A DNA stretch of 64,000 bases from Charina bottae (lineage: Eukaryota > Chordata > Lepidosauria > Squamata > Charinaidae). The stretch spans positions 91,080,501-91,144,500 of the forward strand of contig JALMGJ010000001.1 of NCBI GenBank assembly GCA_023362775.1, written 5' to 3'. The notes beneath the pieces were generated by a model, which saw nothing but the letters and a program-made list of their open reading frames with translations, did no database searches and was not told where the DNA came from. The position numbers and the translations under genes are program-made. Below, piece after piece: positions 54,405 through 64,000 of this stretch. Within the stretch, counting starts at the first letter, position 1; every line of letters begins with the position of its first letter.

Positions 54405-56755
54405 TAACGCAAAGGACTTTTTCTTTTCTAGGAAAGCTTCCCAAATTATATATTGTCCAACAAAGCAAGAAAATCAGCTACTGATCACTATTTAGTAGCA
54501 TCTGTAGACTTCTTATGGTCTTTTATTGAGTACTTACCTGTTTAAAGCTTTACTCTCAAAAGTCTATTGTTTAAAACCTGCTCCTCCTAGTGACCCAAGA
54601 GAGATGCAGATGGGTGACAGACAAGGGGGGAAAAATAAGGAAAGAGAGCCAAAGACCAAATATTGACTGAAGAATAACTGGAGGAATGACTCTCCAATAA
54701 CTTTATAATAGTGCAGATTTTCCCAGATTTTCATTGTATCATCTATTGGCAAGAAATTCAGGAGAACATGCAATCAGTCTTTCTACTTCCATTATATCAT
54801 TCCAATCTCCCTGTAAAACAGTTAGTTTTAATGACAGTGGTGACTAAGGATGTGCAAAATCCATCCATCTGGGAGAAGGGTATTTGGAGGGATTTCAGAA
54901 GTAAATCCTCCAAATTGGAAGTGATTTGAGGTGTCCTGGAAATAACGTTCTAGACAAAAAAGTTTCTTTGGGGCCAGAACACCACTGGATCATCTCATAC
55001 CCCTTTTGGCCAGGAGGATTTACTTCAAGAAACTACTGAATCCCCGAACCCCAAACCCATAACCCAGAATGGTATAGTCCAGAAAAAGTTCAGCTTGGTT
55101 CAAAGGCAAATGGAACATTCTGGAAATCTCCAGAATAGTCCATTTTCAAATCAACTAATTTTGAACATACCTAGTAGTATCCCAGAATTATCCAACAAGC
55201 CTCATTACTAAACATAGATTTGAGTCTGGCCATTCTGATCCAAAGTACTGCATTATCTATCCCTCACCCCCCTTTTTACTCATCAACTAATATTTTGACT
55301 GGTATGAAGATATTAGACTTCTGCAAAGACTGTTCAATAATGATCAGAGCACCACAATAACTGTATACTCATCTTCTCCCTGTTCCTCTTTTTGGGATGT
55401 CTCGTCACAACTTGACTTTGACCTTTGTAGGCCAACACAAAAAGGAATTTAAGTCTGATACATTTTTCAGCTGTGTGCAATTTTGCTTTGGGCCTCTAGG
55501 CAAGCTGCAATGCTCTATTATTATGCCCAACACCCCACCCCCACTCCTGAAGCCCACCCCACAAGCCCAGCAGGCTGTCTATAATGATCTAGCACTAAAG
55601 AATATGCATTACACATTATTGATTGGACAAACAAAACTCATCAGAACTGGGGACATAGGTTGGGAACAAAAGGTACTGAGAACTTTGTTTCATATGTGCA
55701 GGGCAGGAAATACAAATCAACACAAAGTGTTGATGGCTGTAATGGTGCTGCTGAGGGCTGCAGTTGCATCTACTGAGGTCAATGTCATCTGCATGAACAC
55801 TCCACCGAGCTATTCTGGAAGCATTACCAGATGTTGCTTCAAATCTGCTAGGAAGCAAATTGAACCTCTGCTGATCTGTCAATGGTGTTGCCTGATGCTT
55901 TCCATTGGCCAAGGGTTGGTTTCCTCCTGCTGTGATGACATAGTTTTGCATTGGAAAGTGTCCAGAGGTACCTTTGACTGATTGGTTGGGGGCTCATTAG
56001 TTTCTCATGCAAATCTGAAACTATGTCTGGTAATGCTGTGAAACTCTTTAGAAAACCACTGATTAGGTCTCTCCATCCAGCTTCAGAAATCCTGCCCACT
56101 TCAGTGGAAAACTGAAGCAAGTATCTGACCTCCCTTGTTTTACTTGGGTTTCTGCAGAGATTTATTTAGCTTACTTTTATGTTACACTCCCACTTCACAT
56201 TTACCACCAACATATCTTCCTTTGCTTTTAGATCTCTTGTGTTTTGTTAGGCCATTTAGGCTGCTGCTGTACAAGACTTTAGCAACCTGCTAAATCCTTG
56301 GTAATACCAGTTAGAAGTTTATTATGACAACTGATAAGTGGATGGATACAGAGCTTATAAATTATGAGGACTGAAATATTTAGAATGGTGTGTTATAGTG
56401 TGGGACCATTTCCAGGTGTAAGTATGACTGGTCCTGTAAAAACACTTGGTAGTATCACTGTAGCTCCACCCTTTCCTTCATATTGCCTGTTCTTTTATCC
56501 TGTTTATTGATTAGAATAACTTCTCTGCATCTCCTTTTATATACAGACTCGACTCATACATAGTGCTAAGGCTCCATATGATCTGAACTCAGGCATTTCT
56601 GGTTTACTGAACACCTATAATTAAACAAATACTAATTTTCCATGTAAACTATGGTTTGCTAAATAAATCATTACTGGTTGGGTTACATGTGCTATAATGG
56701 CTGCAATCAGAAAACAAACAAAACCAAAATCAAATCAACTATAACATGATTTATA
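54405..56755. other. Unassigned stretch, one long ORF of unknown meaning
   Basis: The plus ORF 55397-55981 (194 codons) and two overlapping minus ORFs (55616-55951, 55848-56120) lie here. No domain recognised in any frame. The minus pair could be a decayed coding sequence with a frameshift; chance is also plausible. Confidence 0.35.
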
Positions 56756-56761
56756 TCATGA

Positions 56762-57190
56762 GAGCCAGTTTGGTCTAGTGGTTACGTTGCTGGCCTAGAA
56801 ACTAGGAGACTGAGAGTTCTAGTCCCGCCTTAGGCATGAAAGCCAGCTGGGTGACTTGGGCCAATCCCTGTCTCTCAGCCCTAGGAAGGAGCCAATGGCA
56901 AACCAGACTGAGAGTTCTAGTCCTGCCTTAGGCATGAAAGCCGGCTGGGTGACTTGGGCCAGTCCTTGTCTCTCAGCCTTAGGAAGGAGCCAATGGCAAA
57001 CCAGGAGACAGAGTTCTAGTCCCGTCTTAGGCATGAAAGCTGGCTGGGTGACCTGGGGCCAGTCACTCTCTCAGCCCATCCCACCTCACAGGGTTTTTGC
57101 TGTGGGGGAAAAATAGGAGGTAGGAGTATTAGGTATGCTTGCTGCCTTGAGTTATATATAAAAAAAGGTGGGATAAAAATATAATAATGG
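56762..57190 (+). mobile_element. tRNA SINE with triplicated internal unit
   Basis: Head gagccagtttggtctagtgg, then three copies of the ~95-bp unit (gagttctagtcccgcctta ... gggccagtc), the first two ending in tctcagcc-taggaaggagcc and aatggcaaacca. Normal 3' end. Compare the two-unit copy at 28838 and one-unit copy at 43233. Confidence 0.85.
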
Positions 57191-57260
57191 GAAGAATTTG
57201 GTGAATGAGGACTAACACCAGCTTAGGAACTGGCATCTGTAACTTCATGTTGTTGTGCAT

Positions 57261-57304
57261 ATAACAACAACAACAACAACAACAATAATAATAATAATAA
57301 TAAT
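57261..57304. repeat. (CAA)n(TAA)n microsatellite
   Basis: About seven CAA then six TAA units. Confidence 0.95.
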
Positions 57305-57954
57305 GTGTAAACCCAGCCATCTTTTTGTCAATCAGCAAGGACTATAACAGAACAGTAGAGGTGCCCTCTGCTCTTACAAAGACACACTACTATTAACTAA
57401 GCCACACATTAGAACGGCAAACAGTTTCACAGCATGAATGAAACATCTGAAGCATGGCAAGATGTTCATTTACTTTTGGCAATTTTATTACACTATTTCT
57501 TTCTCTAGGACCACTGCTTTATCAAATACCATTCCAGTGTTCTTGCTCCACTTATTGCTGAACTTTCACTACCCTGAACAAATTATTTTTACAGTGGTTA
57601 GGCCAGCAAGATCTCATTCTTAGGACATCACAAATAGTTGCTAACCTCAGCAAGAAGGCAGTAGACAGAGGACAAGGTCTATTTTCCATAGAAGTACATA
57701 TAGAGACCAGAGCCAAGTTTTTGAACCACCAGTTCAAGGTTGGTTGGGGCAAGAGAGTGAGCACTGCAGACATATGGAACATTTCAGAGAAGCTCACAAG
57801 AACAGGGAAGCTGGGTGGATTTTAAACTTTTCTGATTCCTAAAACATCCTTCTCCAAGCTGCTGCCATTCTGTGTACTGAAGACTAATACTTCTGGAGGA
57901 AGACACACTGGGGAAGTCTGTTCCAAATCTTATCAGAAATCCAAGTGAATGAAC
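57305..57954. other. No recognised gene or repeat
   Basis: No exon or repeat family recognised. Confidence 0.45.
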
Positions 57955-58310
57955 CTGATGACACTACATGGCATAGGGCCTGGTTACTGGAGGGACCGCC
58001 AACACCTGCCCGGCCAATTCAATCCTGCAGCGCGCCTTCTCTGTAGCAGCCCCCACCCTCTGGAATGAGGTCCCCCTGAGATCCAGATGGCCTCCATTCT
58101 GCTGTTGTTTAGAAGAGCCATGAAGACCTGGCTCTTCACCCAGGCCTTCAGCAAGGGAGAGTGAAACCCCTCACTTCATTGCACTTGCCATCTTTTATCA
58201 TCTTTTATTGTAATTTCTTTATTTGATTTTTGTGAGCCACCTAGAGTCATTGAGAATCCAGCAGTATGTATACAAGTTTAATAAATTATATCATCATCAT
58301 CATCATCTGG
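57955..58310 (+). mobile_element. L2-type LINE 3' end, second family
   Basis: catggcatagggcctggtta, cgcgccttctctgtagcagc, cctctggaatgaggtccccc, gaagacctggctcttcaccc, gtgagccacctagagtcatt, then (ATC)n. Same protein ending as other L2 copies but a different 3' UTR. Confidence 0.75.
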
Positions 58311-58364
58311 GTTAAAATACATGGGGATAAATGAAAGTAATTGTTAATGCCCACTAGCCAAACG

Positions 58365-60190
58365 AAAAAATGTGGATGATACTTTACCCGAGGATCTACT
58401 GCACGGTCCAGCGGATGTCCTGGCCACAGCCTGGAATAGGGAGGTGGCCGGGGCCTTGGAAAGGATCGCGCCTGTGCGGCCTCTCTTGCCCCATTCGACC
58501 CGACACTCCCCGTGGTTCACGGAGGGATTAAGGGTTTTGAAGAGGGTTAAGAGATGTCTAGAGCGTCGCTGGAGAAAGACAAAGACCGAATCCAACCGAA
58601 CGCAAGCTAGAGCGCTGTTAAGGCCTACCTTGTGGCAGTAAGAGTGGCGAAACATCAATATTTCTCCGCTCTTATTGTGTCTGCAGAATGCCGCCCAATG
58701 GCCCTGTTTAAGACTACTCAATCTCTCTTAGGTAAGGTGGAGTCAGTGACCTTCCTACAGCGCCATACGGAGTTTTCTGAGCATCTGCAGGATAAAATCG
58801 CTCAGATTCGTTCCAAGTTGGACTCTAAGCGTGAAGCACAGTCTGAGGAGATGCCGAGGGAACGTTCTTACCCTGTTATCTGGGAACAGTTCGATCCTGT
58901 TGGACCTAAGGAAGTGGACAGGATCCTCCCGGTTGTAAAGGCCACCACATGTCATCTAGACCCATGCCCTTCCTGGCTGGTGAAGGCAGCCCAGGAGGTG
59001 ACATGTGGTTGGGTCCAGGTCCACCCTCTTCTGTGGGGTGCCACAGGGTTCGGTTCTCTCCCCTCTCCTGTTCAATATCTACATGAAACCACTGGGTGAG
59101 ATCATCCATCACCACGGGATGAGATATCATCAATATGCTGATGATACTCAATTATATATCTCCATCCCGGGTGAGATAAGTGATGCACTGGCTGCCCTTT
59201 CTCAGTGCCTGGGGGCTGTGGGGGTCTGGATGGGGAACAACAGGCTTTGGCTGAACCCTGGTAAGATGGGTTGGCTGTGGGTTGATGGCTCATCTGGATC
59301 TGGGAAGTTGTCATCTCTAGTTCTGGATGGGGTCGCACTACTCCATTCAGACCCAGTGCAAAATCTGGGGGTCCTTCTGGACTCACGGCTCCTCCTCGAA
59401 GAGCAGGTGGCAGTCATGGCCCGAAGGGCCTTTGCGCAACTCCGTGTTGTGTGCCAGTTAAGCCCTTTCCTGGATCGGGAAGCCCTCCGAACAGTCACTC
59501 ATGCCCTGGTCATCTCCCATATGGACTATTGCAATGCGCTCTACATGGGGCTACCCTTGAAGAGTATCCGGAAGCTTTAGCTGGTCCAGAATGTGGCTGC
59601 GTGCGCAGTTATTGGTACCCCAAGATCTGCACGTGACACCTCTGCTGCGCCAGCTACACTGGGTGCCTGTATGCTTCCAGGTCCAATTCAAGGTGTTGGT
59701 TATCACCTTTAAAGCCCTACATGGCATGGGATCAGGTTACCTGAGGGACCGTCTCATCCCCATAACATCGAACCGTCCCACTCGGTCATGCAGAGAAGGC
59801 ATGCTGCGGACCCCGTCAGTAAGGGAATTTCACTTTGCGGGGTCGAGGCGGGCCTTCTCTGCAGTGGCGCCCGCCCTCTGGAAAATTCTACCCCCAGAGG
59901 TGAGGCAGGCCCCCTCGCTCCTGGCCTTCTGGAAGAATTTGAAGACCTGGTTGTGCCGCCTCGCCTGGGATGGGTAACAGTTCCTCCTGGGGATGGCTGG
60001 CGCCATAGAGTCCTCTTTTAAACATGGTCTTATCGCCCCTTGGATTTTATATTTAACTTATTTTTTACTTGTATAGTGTTTGTATCGTATTGTATTTTAT
60101 GCATTTTAATTGCTGATTTCACTGTATATCGCCCAGAGTCCCCCCTTTGGGGGAGATGGGCGGTGATAGAAATTGGAAAAATAAATAAAT
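58365..60190 (+). pseudogene. L2-type LINE with internal deletion
   Basis: 58372-58990 encodes the segment between endonuclease and reverse transcriptase (HSPWFTEGLRVLKRVKR, SLLGKVESVTFLQRHTEFS). At about 59000 it jumps to the catalytic region: [47 protein letters not shown]. The early RT motifs are missing and frames shift. From 59591 it runs LHWVPVCFQVQFKVLVITF to NLKTWLCRLAW. The 3' UTR has gatgggcggtgatagaaatt and (AAAT)n, as at 17640. Not functional. Confidence 0.88.
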
Positions 60191-61320
60191 ACTTTCCAAA
60201 AGCAATATTTACAAATGTTTGGGGTCCCCCCCTTTCTACTTAAGCCAAGACTCTTGTACCTTTGGAAGTTTGGTACATTTCTTCATAAAAAGCTTCTTGT
60301 TTTAAAATAGGAGAAAAACCAAAGATACTGGTGTCCTATTCTAAATGAAATGGCTGCCACCATCTTTTCAGCTGTGAGGATGGAACGGGGAAGATAATCA
60401 AGTCCACATTTAATGAGATTCATGAGAGACCATCAGGGTCCCATGAAAAGCACAGACCTGACATTACTGTGACTTAACTTGGATCCTAGGCTAGGATTAG
60501 GCAGAAGGAGTGAGACATGGCTGAACAAGAATAACCCCCAAAGAAATAGTTGATTGCCCACTGCCTTTACATGATTAAAAGCTGCTTTTTCTTCCCACCA
60601 TTCCCACAAATTACTAGAACCTTTCCTAAATGCTTGGTGGTCTTGAAACCAGGCAGTTGTTGAATGTTTAAAGAAACATCATCTCTAGCCTGAGAACTGT
60701 TTACTGCTTGTCATCTTTTCAATGTGACACTTTCAGTTGTCACTGGCACAGTCCTAGGTAAAAAGTGGATTTTGTTGGTCACCCTCTCTTCTTGTCTTTC
60801 AATCAGAGAGTTACAGAGAATTCAGCATATTCATCTCCATTTTTCTAGCACCGTCTTTCCTCTCTGCCTTTCAAAGCTTTCGACAGCAACCGCATCATGG
60901 CTAAATTCACCCACAGGTTGGAGGTGCCAGAGAAAAAAGTTTAGCTGGAAAATGCCAAATAGACAACAGCTTCTCAGTTTAAAAGAACCTGAGGTGACAG
61001 AGCCAGCCCAGTAGTGCTATACAAAACATTCTTAGGATGTTCTAGACATGGAGTATCTTTTTGAGTGTACTGAGTCCAGATCAAACATTCCATGTTCTGA
61101 AGTTCTATCCTAACCTCAGGACAAAATAGTTTTTATTTCATGGTGTCTCCCAATGTTCTAATGTTCCCCAATGGGCTTATTACTGCTTTTCGTAATCCCT
61201 CCAGCCATTGAAACTTGGAAAATACATTAACTAATAAGGTTCCAATTCAGATACCATTGGCTAGACTCTCCATAGGTTTCAATGAAGTGGCTCCAGACAT
61301 TCTGCCTCTGAACCAGGAGT
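60191..61320. other. No recognised gene or repeat
   Basis: Unique-looking sequence. The 96-codon ORF 60724-61014 has no recognisable domain. Confidence 0.45.
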
Positions 61321-61324
61321 TCCC

Positions 61325-61400
61325 ATATTTATTTATTTATTATTTATTAATCAAATTTATCACTGCCCATCTCCCCCCAAAGGGGGACTATAGACATATA
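61325..61400 (-). mobile_element. L2 LINE 3' tail fragment
   Basis: (ATTT)n, then tttatcactgcccatctccc, cccaaaggggga: reverse complement of the 17640/60130 tail. Confidence 0.75.
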
Positions 61401-61865
61401 GAAAGATGCCTAATACTAATACCTAATACTTTCAAATAGATTGCTTCTACTTGTCTGTGACATTTGTTCCCATTTAAAGCAAATTTGGCCAATGACATCT
61501 TACGAGAGCAAACTTCAAGTCCCCAGCTCTCTGTGTAATTTTTAACCTCCAAACCGTTTATTATTTAGCTCACAAAATAGACTTTGTCAGCAAAACTACT
61601 GACAGTCACCCGGAGCAATTAGAATACTTGATTACTACTCCAAAGCCACTAAATATTCAGTCAGTGAAGAGACTGTCAAAGGAGACAAACAGTTTTTATT
61701 AAGGACTCTGCATAAAACACTGCATCTATACCAATTATATTACCTACTGCTGCTTCATACAAGTAAAAGACTTTATTCTCTCCAATTTAATTTATACTCT
61801 TTTCACCCAAGAATAAAACTAGTTAGCCACTGAAATAGTGTGCCATTACTGAAAAAGCCCAAGTC
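61401..61865. other. No recognised gene or repeat
   Basis: AT-rich; nothing recognised. Confidence 0.45.
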
Positions 61866-62135
61866 CTAGAAAATGTCAACCTTCTTACTGATAGACCACA
61901 GGTTCTGCTTGTATTTGTTCAGGACCAATATAAGATACATAATGATAACCATGCTAGAAGCCATCAGTGTGGCAGTCCTGTAAAGGGCAAATGCTCTGAG
62001 TGTAAACCAGTTCCAGACCAGTATCATTTTAGGCAGCAGGTAGACGCTTCCATGCAAAAATGTTCAAAAAAAGTCTGTGCATAAAAAGCACGCCACAGAG
62101 GAGAGTTCTCAGCCTGGCTTCCTCCTTGATAGGCT
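61866..62135 (-). other. Possible exon or gene relic encoding membrane-like sequence
   Basis: Minus strand. After a good acceptor-like ccctttatctttttag (near 62136) one frame reads PIKEEARLRTLLCGVLFM then HRLFLNIFAWKRLPAA-stop. In another frame, 62057-61866 reads VYLLPKMILVWNWFTLRAF, ALYRTATLMASSMVIIMY, LILVLNKYKQN: hydrophobic helices with basic flanks. This could be one polytopic membrane protein with a frameshift. Family not recognised. Confidence 0.3.
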
Positions 62136-63400
62136 AAAAAGATAAAGGGATTATTTTTCCTATGCATGGAGCATTCAAACATATTATGGTTCATTACCAA
62201 GTGAAGTCCAGGCCATGCACAGATTTACATATTTATTTTAAAGTACATCTTTCAGGGAAACTTGAAGGCAGTTAACTATAAAGAGACTGAGTTTTAATCA
62301 AACAATCAAATATTTACTATAAGGCAATACAGAAGATAGAATATTCATTAAAAGTGTCTAAAAATATTCTCAAGTGGCATCTGAAATTCAACAGAGTTGA
62401 CCCTACATTGATGAGGGAATTCTGAACAGGGATACCATCACAAGTGTCTGTCTGTTTCTCTCTCCAATTGTCACCTTCCTTATGCAAGATGGGGGCACCT
62501 AGTGTAAATTTCTCTCAAACAGATCTGCAAAAGTCAGATTGCACCTCTATGAAGCCCCCGTCTCTTATCTGAGAAGACAGCAATTCTGAAAGAGAACTGT
62601 AGCAGGTGCAGCTGGGAAGTGCAGAGTATGGATTATTCACTTAATTTAGAAAAATGGAACTTTCTGGTAGAATAGAACTTTAAAAAAAACTGTTCTAAAT
62701 CTTTTGAAAGATTTTAAGCCTCACCAGGAAAACAAAAAACTGCTGACATTAACATTTCAGTTAATCAGCTGCCAGCATTTCAAATACTCTTCCTTTATGT
62801 ACCTATCCCTTTTTAATAAATCCAAAATTGATTCTTTCTCTCCAATCGGGGAATCTGAATTATAATCCTAATTATATTGTCAAGACAGATTAATGCCCCC
62901 AGAAAGGTTAAAGGAGGAATTGTTATTTAACATCATGGTGCTGTTCTGGTGACCTCTCTCTTTAGTTTCTGCTTGAGACAGACCATTTATCAAGGGTAAA
63001 AAAAGAAGCCATTTTGTCAGGAAAGGTCAGTGACACAGGACTGGCATATTTCAACTGACCGGAGCAAAAGAATTAATCCACTTGTCAGTTAAATGCATTA
63101 GCCCTTTTAATTAAATAGAATTACATTAGATTAATTAAATTAAGTTAAATGCATTAACTCTTTGATGAAATCCAGAACCAGCTCAGTCAATATCCAAATT
63201 ATATTATTACTACTCAAGCAGGTTATGTCTCATTACCCTGTTTTCATAAGGTAAAAATTATTGCGCAGAAAAGTCTGTCTGGAAAACAGTTAATACTGTA
63301 CAGTTCTTGCACCATAAGCCCACATCTCAAGACTCACAAACCTGACTTGCTTCATATTTAGCACCTATACAAGAGCCTTCACAACTGGTATCACCACAAT
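62136..63400. other. No recognised gene or repeat
   Basis: AT-rich unique-looking sequence. Confidence 0.45.
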
Positions 63401-64000
63401 TAGCCACAGGCAGTTCCCATACCAGCTTCTACTGATATGCATCAGCTCCAACCTTTTACAACAGTGTTTCTCAACCTTGGCAGCTTGAAGGTGTGTGGAC
63501 TTCAACTCCCAGAATTCCCCAGCCAGCATGTCTGGCTGGGGAATTCTGGGAGTTGAAGTCCACACACCTTCAAGCTGCCAAGGTAGAGAAATGCTGCTTT
63601 ATGGTCTTGGAGACAGTTACTCATACCCTCATCACCCTGAGCCTGTGTTACCACAACACACTTTACTCTACTACCCAGAAACTACAGTTGGTGCAGAATG
63701 CAGCAGTCCATTTGCTGGTGGGTAAGAGCTGCTTCAGTGATTTGATGCTGGTTTTGTGAGCATTGTACCAGTTATCAATAAAGTTATGGATATTTTTTTT
63801 AATCAAAAAGTAAAGTAAAATTCAAAGTGTCAGTTTTAACCTGTGAAGCCTTACATGGCTTGGGTCCCACTTACCTCTGGGGCTGCTCCTTCAAACTGAA
63901 TCTGTCTGTCTTTCTCGCCAGGACGTGGGTATGTAGTGAGACCAGAAACAGGCCTTATCAGTTACAGAAAAGCCTCCCCCCAAGAGGTCAGATCAGCCCC
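63401..64000 (+). pseudogene. L2-type LINE fragment, interrupted by MITE
   Basis: ccataccagcttctactgat and, after the MITE, ggtcttggagacagttactc give LETVTHTLITLSLCYHNTLY then QLVQNAAVHLLVG. From 63835 the text resumes cctgtgaagccttacatggc, ttgggtcccacttacct. Matches the L2 C-terminal region with stops. It runs off the window. Confidence 0.7.
63462..63596. mobile_element. hAT-type palindromic MITE (CAGTGTTTCTCAAC)
   Basis: CAGTGTTTCTCAACC left end, near-perfect palindrome through gacttcaactcccagaattc and its complement, right end GGTAGAGAAATGCTG. Flanks ttttacaa and ctttatgg match only partly, so the duplication is uncertain. Sits inside the L2 fragment. Confidence 0.85.

Noticed and set aside
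54533..54592. Consensus donor cag|gtaagta on the minus strand
   Set aside because: The sequence before it has stops in all three frames, so it is not a coding exon; a noncoding exon cannot be excluded.
60257..60310. Exon-like stretch with FYEEMYQTSK on the minus strand
   Set aside because: Weak acceptor, short, and no family match; probably chance.
44400..64000. Search for EPHX2 upstream exons (phosphatase domain, GFPESW, DMKGYG segments)
   Set aside because: No minus-strand match with splice sites was found by eye; they may be beyond the window or missed.

Overview
This window reads as squamate reptile genomic DNA (a lizard or snake; I cannot name the species). The evidence is the repeat set: a near-complete BovB LINE, Sauria-type SINEs whose 3' ends resemble that BovB tail, a second tRNA-derived SINE family ending in (AAAT)n, L2/CR1 and L1 LINE pieces, Penelope-like palindromes and many hAT-type elements with 8-bp target duplications. 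There is no bacterial-style gene packing and almost every long ORF is a repeat or chance.

One host gene can be read directly. Nine exons on the minus strand between 44392 and 19905 join in phase into the C-terminal 239 residues of soluble epoxide hydrolase (EPHX2): the nucleophile exon with HDWGG, the lid tyrosines, the acid Asp, the catalytic His, and a stop preceded by Ala-Lys-Leu, a peroxisomal targeting tripeptide. The exons carrying the N-terminal phosphatase domain and the start of the hydrolase domain were not found and probably lie beyond 64000 or in unrecognised sequence above 44.4 kb. Everything else from 20 to 44 kb is EPHX2 intron, heavily loaded with repeats.

Layout: 1-19.5 kb, downstream of EPHX2, holds hAT elements, SINEs, CR1 and L2 LINE pieces and a Tc1 transposon broken by one frameshift. 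19.5-44.4 kb is the EPHX2 3' half, including a hAT > L1 > (solo LTR + hAT) nest at 32.6-35.05 kb and a hAT MITE split by two retroelements at 36.9-37.7 kb. 44.4-64 kb holds an internally deleted L1, a full-length but frameshifted BovB, more Penelope-like palindromes, L2 LINEs and long unassigned stretches.

The most interesting signal is a shared RNA design in three unrelated Penelope-like repeat families. Each carries a short stem, CUGANGA, a stem-loop, GAAACGU and the closing strand of the short stem: the core layout of a type I hammerhead ribozyme. The stem sequences differ between families but still pair. Several copies form perfect-looking palindromes flanked by 13-17 bp target duplications, and one copy lies in sense orientation within an EPHX2 intron. 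A second theme is a ten-copy hAT-like family plus other hAT elements whose pooled target duplications centre on TA, as expected for Buster-type hATs.
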